Assembly: GCA_002457555.1 (NCBI GenBank)
Contig: NTJQ01000003.1
Location: 1-64,000 of the forward strand
Source: Marine Group II euryarchaeote MED-G37
Lineage (GTDB): Archaea > Thermoplasmatota > Poseidoniia > Poseidoniales > Thalassarchaeaceae
Direction: 5' to 3'
Length of the DNA: 64,000 nucleotides
Below the pieces are notes generated by a model. That model had not been told where the DNA came from. It saw only the letters and a program-made list of their open reading frames with translations, and made no database searches. A program made the translations under genes and the position numbers. Shown one piece after another: positions 8,858 to 17,242 of the stretch; position 1 is the first letter of the stretch; each line of letters starts with the position of its first letter.

Positions 8858-8925
8858 AGGTTCGCCTTCAGGCAGTTTATTCCACCACCAATCATTTGAA
8901 CACATTGCGTCTCCGTTCTCACTCA

Positions 8926-9001
8926 GGGCCCGTGGTCTAGGGGTTATGACGTCGCTCTTACAAAGCGAAGATCACCGGTTCAATTCCGGTCGGGCCCACC
9001 A
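8926..9001 (+). tRNA. tRNA-Val (TAC)
   Basis: A 76-nt cloverleaf. The acceptor GGGCCCG pairs with CGGGCCC, followed by discriminator A and an encoded CCA. The anticodon arm is TCGCT-CTTACAA-AGCGA with anticodon TAC. The T arm is CCGGTTCAATTCCGG. No intron. Confidence 0.93.
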
Positions 9002-9058
9002 AAAATCTACATTTTTCGCATGTGAAAGAGTCAAGAAGGACGGGCCGGGCGAACGGTC

Positions 9059-9745
9059 GTGGTCGAAGAGACTGCAGCGCTCGCCTCGAGGTTGAGCCGA
9101 AGACTCCGTAAGAGAGGGTGGAGCATTGCAACCGCTGAGTCTTGTACCGGTGGATTACTTGCCTCAACCTTCACAGATATCTCTGGTGCAACCAGTTGGT
9201 TTGACCAAGGTTGGGTGGTCTACAACAATGAAGCAAAAATGCGAGAACTTGGCGTAGAGAAATCCGCATTTGATCAAGGAGAAGCCGGAGCGGTATCTCA
9301 CCAAGTGGCTTTACAAATGGCTCGAGGAGCTCGTCATCGCTCTAATGCCGAGGTGTCAATTGCTATCACCGGTATTGCTGGACCAGGTGGAGCAACACCT
9401 ACCAAAGAAGTAGGACTTGTTCACATTGCTGTAACAGCCGGAGATCAATTCATAGTCCGCAGGAGAGATTTCGGGGAAAATGATCGTTTAGATAACAAGA
9501 AATCGTTCGTATCGTTCGCACTTAGGCTTTCTTTGGAACTTCTAGATCGAGTTGTAGAAGACGAGGAGCGTCTCGCCGCCGTCGAAAGTCGTGTTGAAGG
9601 CGACCAAGAACAAGAGCCTGAAACCCTGGATCCAAAGTCTGAGCAGTGGCAAGGAAATTTGTCTTGGGCAGATTGGGAAACTGAGACTGTAGCTGATGAG
9701 ATTCAGAAGGTGGATTTAGCATCCCTGACAGATTGGGACGAGTGA
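9059..9745 (+). CDS. pncC: CinA C-terminal-type nicotinamide-nucleotide amidase
   Basis: A stand-alone CinA C-terminal domain protein. The family deamidates nicotinamide mononucleotide to nicotinate mononucleotide in NAD recycling. Motifs seen are TAESCTGG (about residues 25-32), WVVYNNEAK, VSHQVALQMARG and ITGIAGPGGATP. The family domain is about 160 residues. Here an acidic tail of about 60 residues (EGDQEQEPETL, ending LTDWDE) follows, without a recognisable domain. It begins with GTG just after tRNA-Val and is followed in the same direction by the PolD small subunit gene. Confidence 0.85.
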   Translation: MVEETAALASRLSRRLRKRGWSIATAESCTGGLLASTFTDISGATSWFDQGWVVYNNEAKMRELGVEKSAFDQGEAGAVSHQVALQMARGARHRSNAEVSIAITGIAGPGGATPTKEVGLVHIAVTAGDQFIVRRRDFGENDRLDNKKSFVSFALRLSLELLDRVVEDEERLAAVESRVEGDQEQEPETLDPKSEQWQGNLSWADWETETVADEIQKVDLASLTDWDE

Positions 9746-9817
9746 CATTCGATAATTCGACTCTATGAGCCGTACTAGGCGATATCATCATGAGCGGTCC
9801 TGTGTGACCTATGGCAT

Positions 9818-11452
9818 ATGGCGACTGAGTCTTGGGCGGAAAAAAGTCGAATTCTCGCCTCCGCAGGCCTCGTTGTAATGGGTAGAGATGCCCAAACAAA
9901 GATTGAGCAGTTAACAAATCTCTCACCTTTAATCGAAGCAGCAACCGCAAGTAGTACTCGATTGTTGACGAGTCAAAGTATTGACGAATTACTTACGATA
10001 GTGCCTACTGAGGAAACCATTAATGAAGCCGAGGTATCAACTCAAAGAAATCCCCAAACACTGCAATCGACCTTGGCTAGGCCAGAAACGGGTCAAGCAA
10101 TTGGAAGGACGATAGCACCCATCACTCCAAATGAACCTTCACCTGTTCCTAGGCCACACGGATTAGACCATTACCGCATGCAAGATTTCCCTATGCAGGC
10201 TTCTGATATTGATTCTGAAATAGAAATTCATTTCGATATCACCGGTTCGTCCAAAACTGAAGGAAAGATGACCGATATTCAATCATTTTTCGGAGATCGA
10301 TTGAAGCAAATTCGTAATCAACTGATTTCAGGCGGAGCACTACCTCGTCGACCCGTTAGTATTGCAGAAGCATGGCGTAATCGACAGAGGCACACGTCAA
10401 AAGATTACGAAATCACTCTAGTTGGTCTTGCTTCTGAATCTCGATTTACTCGTGCAGGCAACTTGTCTTTTGCCCTAGAAGATGAAACCCAAAATATCCA
10501 GTGTTCGCTTCGTCCACCATCGGGGGCAGGCCCCCTTCATTCTGCTTTGGATGGACTGATGAATGATGATGTGGTTGGGGTTAGTGGACACTTTCTACTT
10601 GGACAAAGAAGTCCCCTATTCATGGTTAGCAATATCCATCTTCCCCCTATGAGGCAGCACTCCAAAGCTACAGCGGGAGAAGATCAAGCAGTCTCCGCTG
10701 CCTTCCTTTCCGACGTACACGTTGGGTCGAAGACATTCTTGGGCCCTCAATGGGAGAAGATGATTCAATGGTTCAACACTGATCCTTTAGCTCGAACTGT
10801 GAAATATTTCGTTCTCAGTGGAGATGGAGTAGATGGAGTAGGAATTTATCCGGGTCAGGAAAGGCACCTAGCGATTACAGACCTATTTGCCCAATATGGT
10901 GAACTAGCACGACTTTTGGAGGGTCTCCCTGATTGGGTGGATGTGATAATTTTACCTGGGAATCATGATGCGGTTCGCCCTGCCGAACCTCAACCTGCAC
11001 TAGACCCGGAAGTGCAACAGGATTACTCTGATGCAGTATTCGTAGGTAATCCGTGCGAATTCAGCTTACATGGGGTTAGGATTCTGTCATATCACGGAAA
11101 AAGTATCGATGACTTTGTCGCAGGTCTCCGTTCAGTGACGTATTCTAAACCAGAAATGGCGATGAGGGCGATGTTGGAAAGGAGACACCTAGCCCCCTCA
11201 TGGGGTGGAAAAACCCCCCTGTCCCCAGAACCCGAGGATAGAATGGTAATTCAACAAATTCCGGACATTTTTGTCACAGGTCACGTTCATGGCCATTATG
11301 TTGGAAATCACAAGGGTGCAACAATAGTTCACTCATCGACTTGGCAGGACCAAACCGATTACCAAAGGATGCTGGGTTTCCAACCAAAGCCATGTATTTT
11401 AACGGTCATAAATTTGCATACCCATGAATCGGCTAGCATACCCTTTGCTTGA
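9818..11452 (+). CDS. DNA polymerase D small subunit (DP1)
   Basis: The small subunit of the archaeal replicative PolD, carrying the 3'-5' proofreading exonuclease. The N-terminal ~200 residues are variable. An OB-fold follows (about residues 200-280, with FTRAGNLSFALEDETQNIQC), then an Mre11-like phosphoesterase: FLSDVHVGSKTF, LSGDGVDGVG, ILPGNHDAV, YHGKSIDD and TGHVHGHY. The Asp, His and Asn ligands for two metals all appear intact, so proofreading should work. The large subunit DP2 is not in the window. The start is the ATG at 9818; the ATG at 9811 is in another frame and stops at once. Confidence 0.92.
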   Translation: MATESWAEKSRILASAGLVVMGRDAQTKIEQLTNLSPLIEAATASSTRLLTSQSIDELLTIVPTEETINEAEVSTQRNPQTLQSTLARPETGQAIGRTIAPITPNEPSPVPRPHGLDHYRMQDFPMQASDIDSEIEIHFDITGSSKTEGKMTDIQSFFGDRLKQIRNQLISGGALPRRPVSIAEAWRNRQRHTSKDYEITLVGLASESRFTRAGNLSFALEDETQNIQCSLRPPSGAGPLHSALDGLMNDDVVGVSGHFLLGQRSPLFMVSNIHLPPMRQHSKATAGEDQAVSAAFLSDVHVGSKTFLGPQWEKMIQWFNTDPLARTVKYFVLSGDGVDGVGIYPGQERHLAITDLFAQYGELARLLEGLPDWVDVIILPGNHDAVRPAEPQPALDPEVQQDYSDAVFVGNPCEFSLHGVRILSYHGKSIDDFVAGLRSVTYSKPEMAMRAMLERRHLAPSWGGKTPLSPEPEDRMVIQQIPDIFVTGHVHGHYVGNHKGATIVHSSTWQDQTDYQRMLGFQPKPCILTVINLHTHESASIPFA

Positions 11453-11455
11453 ATT

Positions 11456-12130
11456 TCATTCGGGGAACTTTTCACCAAATAACGGCTCCCAAATCCTCCT
11501 AAGATCCTTTCCTTCAACAATGGGAACCCCTGCCTTTACAAAGTCTTCAGACCCTCTATTGGGAGCAGGATTGAATCCTATGAATCGAGACCCAGTAATC
11601 CTCATTGAAAGATCCGGACCTGAATCTCCAACTGAAACAATGTTAGAGGGGTCAATGGAATTAATCATAGCAAATTTTTCGACCATAATTCCTTTGTCAT
11701 GAGATTGAACTACAGTAGGCTTTGAACCAATCAACCATCCTTCTTCATCCCATTCAAATCCATTAGCGGCCCAATCGTTAACCTTGAGCATATTTGCAAT
11801 CGAACCGATTAACAGATCCACTCCTGAAGAGACAATAGCAACCAAAATGCCACGTTTTTGCAACTCGTCGACTACTTCCCTTGCACCGGGCATCAATTTG
11901 ATTCCTGAGTAACATCTCATGATATCATCTCGATGTATATCGGGCTGGACTTCTCTCCAAAGGCGGATATCATCCAAAACAAATTCTTCCTCTGTGACTT
12001 CTTTTCGTATGAATTTGGCTAGCATTTCTTTATTTTCCGTTCCGAAATAGTCGTGAATATTCTGCCATGATGAATCATTTGCAGCTAATACCCCATCACA
12101 ATCGAAGGCCACAGCCTTGACTCCCTTCAT
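11456..12130 (-). CDS. HAD-family phosphatase, phosphoserine phosphatase-like
   Basis: All four HAD motifs are visible: FDCDGV (nucleophile Asp and acid/base Asp), VSSG, a Lys in QSHDKG, and GDSGPD. The spacing and the helical cap between motifs I and II fit the SerB-like subclass, so dephosphorylation of phosphoserine is plausible but not proven. A SerK-like protein that could make phosphoserine lies 5 kb away. I start at the ATG at 12130 (MKGVKAVAFDCDG). The ATG at 12193 would add 21 residues unlike the family and would include a TATA-like ATATAT at 12183-12189. The gene is convergent with the DP1 gene. Confidence 0.72.
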   Translation of the reverse strand: MKGVKAVAFDCDGVLAANDSSWQNIHDYFGTENKEMLAKFIRKEVTEEEFVLDDIRLWREVQPDIHRDDIMRCYSGIKLMPGAREVVDELQKRGILVAIVSSGVDLLIGSIANMLKVNDWAANGFEWDEEGWLIGSKPTVVQSHDKGIMVEKFAMINSIDPSNIVSVGDSGPDLSMRITGSRFIGFNPAPNRGSEDFVKAGVPIVEGKDLRRIWEPLFGEKFPE

Positions 12131-12214
12131 AATCTGCCCTGCATAAACGAAGGTGTTTAGATTCTGCGCGGCGATGGGTTGGATATATTGCACACTTACC
12201 TTTGGGGTTGAGAC

Positions 12215-12472
12215 ATGGATGAAGGCGACCTCGCAATCAAGGTCAAAATGCTATTTTTTGGGCCTTTGGCCGAGTCCATGGGTCAGCGAGAAATAGAGGT
12301 CGCTTTATTACAGGGTTCAAGCGCTAGGGACTTAATCGATAGATTTCGTTTGACTCCGATGCTAGAATCAGGACTCAGAGTTGCAATCAATGGCATGATA
12401 GGAGCGGATTTGGATGCAAGTCTACCAGATGATTCAGAAATCGCATTCTTGCCGCCGGTTTCTGGCGGTTGA
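12215..12472 (+). CDS. MoaD/ThiS-family sulfur carrier protein
   Basis: A small ubiquitin-like beta-grasp protein of 85 residues. It starts with KVKMLFFGPLAESMG, ends FLPPVSGG, and carries the C-terminal Gly-Gly that is thiocarboxylated in MoaD and ThiS. In molybdopterin synthase this end donates sulfur to precursor Z. Archaeal relatives (SAMPs) may also modify proteins, so the role here could be cofactor synthesis, tRNA thiolation or conjugation. No MoaE, E1 or ThiG gene is next to it. The tatA reading frame follows immediately. Confidence 0.8.
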   Translation: MDEGDLAIKVKMLFFGPLAESMGQREIEVALLQGSSARDLIDRFRLTPMLESGLRVAINGMIGADLDASLPDDSEIAFLPPVSGG

Positions 12473-12549
12473 CTAAAAAAACCAACAAAATACTGTTTTC
12501 TTTGCCGAAGACTTTGAGAGAGGGCTGCCGCACCCAGCGGTTGAGAAAG

Positions 12550-12756
12550 ATGATTGGAAGCACTGAATTAATTATCATCGGGATATTGGCCATATTCCTT
12601 TTTGGTGCCAAAAGAATCCCAGAACTAGCAAGAAATTTAGGTAGAGCGAAAGGTGAATTCCAAGCGGGCGTTGCAGATATCAACTCCCCGTCTCGTGCAG
12701 AAATCGACATGGATCGTGGCGGCGTCAGCGACAATGTTGCCGACGAGAATGAGTAA
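12550..12756 (+). CDS. tatA: Sec-independent translocase protein TatA/TatE
   Basis: The pore-forming small subunit of twin-arginine export of folded proteins. One short membrane helix (IGSTELIIIGILAIFLFGA) is followed by the FGAKRIPELARNLG hinge and amphipathic helix, then a polar tail. The family start MIGSTELI is at 12550. A TTG at 12469, overlapping the moaD stop, would add 27 basic residues without family support. At 68 residues the length fits TatA. TatC is not in the window. The convergent nob1 gene ends 7 bp beyond the stop. Confidence 0.88.
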   Translation: MIGSTELIIIGILAIFLFGAKRIPELARNLGRAKGEFQAGVADINSPSRAEIDMDRGGVSDNVADENE

Positions 12757-12763
12757 TTTCGCC

Positions 12764-13261
12764 TCATTTCTTTTTCTTCAATCTCAGCGCCGCCCCACAA
12801 TCTCGGCAGTCATCGTATTGCTTCTTTTTTGCATTCGTTAATCTAGGGGCATCAAATTCTTTTCCACACCCACTACAAATCAAGCACCAAGACCAAACTT
12901 CGCTAATCCCGTCTTGGCTCACTCCTTGCCATTCGATTCCTAGGAGGGTTGCGATATTTTGCATTCTGTAATCATCTGTAATGAGTCGTGCCGATCTTTC
13001 TAATGCCAGTGAGAGCAAAGCAAGGTCGGTTTCAGAAATTCCACTAATATCTCCGCTTTGTTTCGCTGCATCTAAAGCCAAATCGATTGAATCTTGATTT
13101 GGTCGACAAAATACTAACCCCATACTCTCCAAAAGAGCGGCTCTATCAGGTGAAATTCGTATTAATTCGTCCTCCTGATGACTTACTATCAGACCGCCCG
13201 ATAATTCAGATATCGGCCAAGCGATTAGAGCAGCAGTGTCGAGCACACGCGCCTCGGCCAT
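12764..13261 (-). CDS. rRNA maturation endonuclease Nob1 (PIN domain plus zinc ribbon)
   Basis: Nob1 makes the final cut at the 3' end of 16S rRNA. The PIN domain shows VLDTAALI (D8), SETDLALLSLALE (D79) and LITDDYRMQNIA (D96/D97), the acidic metal site. The linker 'VWSWCLICSGCG' leads into a zinc ribbon with C129-x2-C132 and C152-x2-C155, ending in a Lys-rich tail. The ATG at 13261 (MAEARVLDTA) is the family-like start; 13282 would add MVHLALS. It is typical for archaea and eukaryotes. Confidence 0.87.
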   Translation of the reverse strand: MAEARVLDTAALIAWPISELSGGLIVSHQEDELIRISPDRAALLESMGLVFCRPNQDSIDLALDAAKQSGDISGISETDLALLSLALERSARLITDDYRMQNIATLLGIEWQGVSQDGISEVWSWCLICSGCGKEFDAPRLTNAKKKQYDDCRDCGAALRLKKKK

Positions 13262-13363
13262 ACTTAGGGCTAGGTGGACCAACCTATCAGGGGTGGGGTA
13301 GAGTTGTTGCCTAGCGACATAGGGCGGTAACCTTCATCGCGAATCGGTCAGAGGCCACGTTTG

Positions 13364-13972
13364 ATGGACATCATCCCCGAGGGTCTTGTGGACTCTGCAA
13401 TAGAGTGGGCAGACGGTCTTGGATACCTAGGCCTTGCAATTCTAACATTCACAGAGGCAGCGTTACAACCAATCCCACCCGATCCTTTAGTTTGGAGTAT
13501 GATCCTAGACGCAAATAACGGATTTGTAGTAGCAACTGTAGTCTTGATTGCAACACTTTCCAGCGTTCTTGGGGCACTTGCAGGATATGGAATTGGTATG
13601 TACGGGGGAGGTTGGTTCCTAGAGAGATTTGTTTCTGAATCAACTATTGCGAGATTGAATGTATTAGTTGAAAGATATGGTTCTGCTGGAATATTCATCG
13701 CAGCGGTCTCGCCCATTCCCTACAAGGCTCTAGCTTGGATTGCAGGAGCTGGTCGAATGGACTTGCGCTTATTTGTGGCAGCAGGAATTGTTGGCAGAGG
13801 GCTTAGATTTGGAATTCCAGGTGCATTATTGGGGATTTATGGAGAGTCAATGAAATCCTCAATGACCGGTGTAGAAGGTGCGATAACCTTCAGCATAGTC
13901 TCAATTTTGGGTCTAATCATCGTGATTCCAGCATCTCGCTGGTGGAAAGGTCTCCTCGACGAAGAAGAATGA
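13364..13972 (+). CDS. DedA/VTT-family (YqaA-like) membrane protein
   Basis: An integral membrane protein of about 200 residues with the VTT/SNARE-associated fold: TEAALQPIPPDPLVWSMIL near the N-terminus, a hydrophobic segment, the glycine-rich GALAGYGIGMYGGGW, then AAVSPIPYKALAWIAGAGRMD, and a final hydrophobic helix before a short polar end. Members act in lipid transport or scrambling and membrane homeostasis; the substrate here is unknown. The TTG at 13361 directly before the ATG is a possible start, but ATG is preferred. Confidence 0.78.
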   Translation: MDIIPEGLVDSAIEWADGLGYLGLAILTFTEAALQPIPPDPLVWSMILDANNGFVVATVVLIATLSSVLGALAGYGIGMYGGGWFLERFVSESTIARLNVLVERYGSAGIFIAAVSPIPYKALAWIAGAGRMDLRLFVAAGIVGRGLRFGIPGALLGIYGESMKSSMTGVEGAITFSIVSILGLIIVIPASRWWKGLLDEEE

Positions 13973-14018
13973 TTCTAACCAATTCGATTATTTGTGAGTT
14001 GTATCTCGGACGGTCATC

Positions 14019-14096
14019 GCTCCTGTGGTGTAGCACGGTCCATCATTCCGGGTTTTCATCCCGGCGACCCGGGTTCAAATCCCGGCAGGAGCACCA
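14019..14096 (+). tRNA. tRNA-Glu (TTC)
   Basis: A 78-nt cloverleaf. GCTCCTG pairs with CAGGAGC, discriminator A, CCA encoded. The anticodon arm is CCGGG-TTTTCAT-CCCGG with anticodon TTC. The T arm is CCGGGTTCAAATCCCGG. No intron. Confidence 0.92.
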
Positions 14097-14119
14097 ATTT
14101 ATTTCAATAAGAGCACAAA

Positions 14120-14617
14120 TCACCGAGCGAGGTTGTCAACCATCGCATCGATTGTCTCTGGATTCGCGTCTTTGTTTCTACCCGATGTCAAGGATCTTCC
14201 CATTACATCGGCTCCAAGGAAAGCGAACATACTTCGCATTGCCATGATTACATGTGCACCGCCTCCACCACTATGAGTAGCAAGTCCTACTGGCTTACCT
14301 GTGCACATCTTCCGAAAGTTCTTCCAATCACGTGAAAGCCAAGCGATTGCATTATTCAGTGTAGGGGGGAAAGATCCATTGTATTCTGGAGCCACAACAA
14401 TCCAAGCATCGGCATCGATCATTTGTTCGGTTAGTTCTGAAACATTGGGAGATTGTTCAGGGTCTGAAGAACGTGCGACGGTGAACATAGGTAAGTCCAT
14501 TGCAGCCAAATCAATTATGTCTGCATGGTGACCTTTGTCTTTCGCAACACCTGCAAATCTTTCTGCCAATTCTAGGTTGGTGCCGGAGGTCGCGGTAATC
14601 ACCAGGAATTTCACCAT
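14120..14617 (-). CDS. NAD(P)H-dependent FMN reductase family protein
   Basis: A flavodoxin-like fold. The N-terminal strand and loop is FLVITATSGTNLELAERFA, followed by a DLPMFTV region, and then the family signature VVAPEYNGSFPPTLNNAIAWLSR, which binds FMN and the nicotinamide. Members reduce flavins, quinones, azo dyes or chromate; the physiological substrate is not visible. The length (165 residues) is short but normal. It follows tRNA-Glu in convergent orientation. Confidence 0.82.
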   Translation of the reverse strand: MVKFLVITATSGTNLELAERFAGVAKDKGHHADIIDLAAMDLPMFTVARSSDPEQSPNVSELTEQMIDADAWIVVAPEYNGSFPPTLNNAIAWLSRDWKNFRKMCTGKPVGLATHSGGGGAHVIMAMRSMFAFLGADVMGRSLTSGRNKDANPETIDAMVDNLAR

Positions 14618-14656
14618 GAGGGCGCGAGGGGCTATCCATACTTCAACAGATTAGTA

Positions 14657-15106
14657 TCATCGAACTTCAACAATTGAGGTTGGAATTCCTCTTTCAGCCG
14701 CTAAATCTATGACAATTCTTGTCCATTTACTTGTGGGCGAAGGCATCGCTAAAATATGCGATGCGCCTTTGAGAATTTTTTCTGTAAGAGTGTTTGGGGC
14801 CTCTCCCCTACCTCTATCTACCAAACTTCTAGTTTGGTCGCCCCATTCCTCGGAAAACACTGCGATTTCAATAGAACTATTGTCGGCCCACCTCTCTGCC
14901 ATGTAGTCTACTCCACTCGCACCTCCAACGATAATTAAATCAGGATACCCATTGTCTTCGACCCAGTGATTAATTGCGTTTTCAAACACTTCAAAATCAT
15001 AAAACCTACTACTTCCTACTATTGCAAGATTAATCACAGCACCGTCTTGATTTAAGTCACGTTTACCTAAAGAATCGACCACATCTTGTCCAGTCGTTGT
15101 TGTCAT
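14657..15106 (-). CDS. SLOG-superfamily protein (DUF2493/YspA-like)
   Basis: A Rossmann-like SLOG fold: NLAIVGSSRFYDFEVFENAI, then LIIVGGASGVDYMAERWA (the GGA-x-GVD-x-AERWA signature), and later a conserved ILAMPSPTSKWT stretch. The family is thought to bind nucleotide-derived ligands; some members act in stress or conflict systems as sensors, but no effector gene is next to this one. It lies 39 bp upstream of the FMN reductase gene on the same strand. Confidence 0.62.
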   Translation of the reverse strand: MTTTTGQDVVDSLGKRDLNQDGAVINLAIVGSSRFYDFEVFENAINHWVEDNGYPDLIIVGGASGVDYMAERWADNSSIEIAVFSEEWGDQTRSLVDRGRGEAPNTLTEKILKGASHILAMPSPTSKWTRIVIDLAAERGIPTSIVEVR

Positions 15107-15174
15107 TAATTACCCGAGACCAGTCTTAACGAATAAACATGGTCATTTTCCCGCTTCTTTTTTGGATTGTTTAG

Positions 15175-15183
15175 ATAATATAT
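15175..15183 (+). promoter_or_regulatory. TATA-like box ahead of sufS
   Basis: ATAATATAT lies about 55 bp before the sufS ATG. With the usual archaeal spacing of about 26 bp this would start transcription near 15205, giving a leader of about 29 nt that contains AGAGGT shortly before the ATG. Confidence 0.4.
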
Positions 15184-15233
15184 CCCACCTATTGATATTG
15201 AGGTGTCTAATCGCCTGATCCAGAGGTTAAGTC

Positions 15234-16460
15234 ATGGGTCTAGACATCGAGGCTATTCGAGCAGACTTTCCGATCCTAAATCGGGTTTTGCCTAACGGCA
15301 AGAAATTAGTCTATTTTGACAACGCTGCTACCTCCCAAAAACCTCAGGTTGTTATCGATGCAATGAGTAGATATTACGAGGAATACAATTCCAATGCTCA
15401 TCGCGCTAATCATACCTTAGCAGATGAGGCGACCACTGCTCTAGAAGAAGCTAGAAGCAAGATTTCTCGCTACTTCGGCACAACCCCTGAAAACATGATT
15501 TACACAAGTGGAGCAACCGAGGCGATTAACCTAGTTGCCTATGGCTGGGCACGATACAATCTGCAACGAGATGATGTGGTCGTAGTAACTGAAATGGAGC
15601 ACCACGCAGATATTGTTCCTTGGCAGGAACTAAACAAAGAGAAAGGAATAGAGGTTCGATATGTTCCAATTAACTCTAGAACATTCACTCTCGATATGGA
15701 GGCCTTTGAAGTAGCCCTTGAGGGTGCTAAACTAGTCTGTGTAGTTCATACTAGCAATGTACTAGGGATCCGTAATCCCGTTGAGGAAATTATTCAGAAG
15801 TCTCAGGCAATAGGTGCCCGTGTGCTCCTTGATTGTGCACAGGGTGCACCCCATGAGAGATTATTCTTCGACAACATGGGTGCTGATTTTGTTGCCATTT
15901 CTGCTCACAAAATGGCTGGCCCAACCGGTATTGGTTGTATATTGGTAAAATCTGATGCGATGGCTGAAATGGGGCCTTTTATGACGGGAGGTTCAATGAT
16001 TAGAACAGTCTCAACAGAGGGAACGACCTTCCAAGAAGGCCATGCAATGTTTGAGACAGGTACTCCAAGAATTGCAGAGGCTATTGGGTGGGGAGCCGCG
16101 GTGGGATGGCTAAGCCAATTCGACATGAAGGAGGTTCACGCACACATACACGATATTTCCTCTTGGACCGCCGACCAAATGCTTGAGATTCCAGGAATTC
16201 GTGTCTTTGGCGACCCCAATCATCCAAACTCTAGTGGTGCAGTTTCTTTCTTACATGATTCAATCCAATCCCAAGATTTAGCGATTCTCTTGGATGAGGG
16301 AGGTTTCGCCGTTAGAACTGGGCACCATTGTGCTCAACCTCTAATGGATGCATTAGGAGTTCCATCGACAAATCGCGCCTCATTTTGGATTTACAATACG
16401 TTAGATGAGGCACAGGCCTTCGTTGAGCACTTGAGATATGTTTGTGAACGATTTGCTTGA
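15234..16460 (+). CDS. sufS: Cysteine desulfurase SufS
   Basis: A PLP enzyme that removes sulfur from cysteine for Fe-S cluster assembly. PLP-binding Lys is K226 in ISAHKMAGPTGIG, and the persulfide-forming Cys is C366 in VRTGHHCAQP. Other SufS signs are FDNAATSQKP at the start and TEMEHHADIVPWQ. The length (408 residues) is normal. It heads a co-directional set with sufE (51 bp gap) and a SufT/MIP18-like gene (4 bp overlap with sufE), so the three form an Fe-S operon. SufB/C/D are not in the window. Confidence 0.93.
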   Translation: MGLDIEAIRADFPILNRVLPNGKKLVYFDNAATSQKPQVVIDAMSRYYEEYNSNAHRANHTLADEATTALEEARSKISRYFGTTPENMIYTSGATEAINLVAYGWARYNLQRDDVVVVTEMEHHADIVPWQELNKEKGIEVRYVPINSRTFTLDMEAFEVALEGAKLVCVVHTSNVLGIRNPVEEIIQKSQAIGARVLLDCAQGAPHERLFFDNMGADFVAISAHKMAGPTGIGCILVKSDAMAEMGPFMTGGSMIRTVSTEGTTFQEGHAMFETGTPRIAEAIGWGAAVGWLSQFDMKEVHAHIHDISSWTADQMLEIPGIRVFGDPNHPNSSGAVSFLHDSIQSQDLAILLDEGGFAVRTGHHCAQPLMDALGVPSTNRASFWIYNTLDEAQAFVEHLRYVCERFA

Positions 16461-16511
16461 GTTAGGTTATTTACTCGTCATATTGAATAGAACCAACCGT
16501 GAGGGGAAGCC

Positions 16512-16937
16512 ATGGCGGTGAGGGGATGGCCAGAGCATCTCGACTCAGTAGTCGAGGAGTTTGAGGATTGCTTTGACTCAATGGAGCGTTATGAGTTGCT
16601 TTTTGAGTATGCAAAGAAGCACCCAAGCCCATTACCTGCAGATGAATGGGATGAAGATAACCAGGTCCACGGATGTCAGTCGAGAGCTCACGTCGTATGT
16701 ACCCTCGATCAATCGGGCAATTTCCTGATGCGTGCTGGTGCAGACGCGCAGATAGTTCAGGGATTGATGTCAGTAACCGCAATGGCGGTAAACGGCATGC
16801 GCCCAAACGAGGTGTCCCAATTGTCTCCAGACTATGCAGACGCAATGGGAATTCGAAATTCTTTGACTCCGAGTAGAGCAAATGGATTTATGAATATGTT
16901 TGAACGAGTCCGTTCAGAAGCCGAGAGGATGGTGTGA
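16512..16937 (+). CDS. sufE: SufE-family sulfur acceptor protein
   Basis: SufE takes the persulfide sulfur from SufS and boosts its activity. The active-site Cys is C55 in VHGCQSRAH, preceded by the typical ERYELLFEYAKKHPSPLP. The remainder (LMSVTAMAVNGM, GIRNSLTPSRANGF) also matches the family. The start is the ATG at 16512. Its stop overlaps the GTG start of the next gene, which suggests translational coupling. Confidence 0.9.
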   Translation: MAVRGWPEHLDSVVEEFEDCFDSMERYELLFEYAKKHPSPLPADEWDEDNQVHGCQSRAHVVCTLDQSGNFLMRAGADAQIVQGLMSVTAMAVNGMRPNEVSQLSPDYADAMGIRNSLTPSRANGFMNMFERVRSEAERMV

Positions 16938-17242
16938 TTTTGGTCGACGAAGCAGCGATTCGAGAATCTCTTTTCGATGTAGAGGATCCCGAAATGAAAA
17001 TTTCAGTTATCGATTTAGGACTGATTTACGGTGTCAGAATTGATGGCGAGCACGCTGAAATTGATATGACTCTGACAAGCCCCGGTTGTCCGGTCGCTCC
17101 CGAATTAATGGCCGCGGTACACCGAGCAGCTCTCACTACAAAGGGCATAGAAAGCGCACACGTAAACCTCACCTTTACACCGCTTTGGGATCCAAAAATC
17201 CATGCTACTGAAGATGGAAAGTTTGAGCTTGGCGTATTCTAA
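16934..17242 (+). CDS. MIP18/DUF59 family Fe-S assembly protein (SufT-like)
   Basis: A 102-residue protein of the MIP18 (DUF59) family: DPEMKISVIDLGLIYGVRI, then MTLTSPGCPVAPELM with the conserved Cys (C52), and LTFTPLWDP. Family members act in Fe-S cluster maturation, consistent with its place as third gene after sufS and sufE. It starts with GTG inside the sufE stop (GTGA). Its end overlaps the convergent folD stop by 4 bp. Confidence 0.85.
   Translation: MILVDEAAIRESLFDVEDPEMKISVIDLGLIYGVRIDGEHAEIDMTLTSPGCPVAPELMAAVHRAALTTKGIESAHVNLTFTPLWDPKIHATEDGKFELGVF

Noticed and set aside
9522-9950. Minus-strand open frame of 142 codons over the pncC/DP1 junction
   Set aside because: It overlaps two well-supported genes in other frames and shows no family resemblance.
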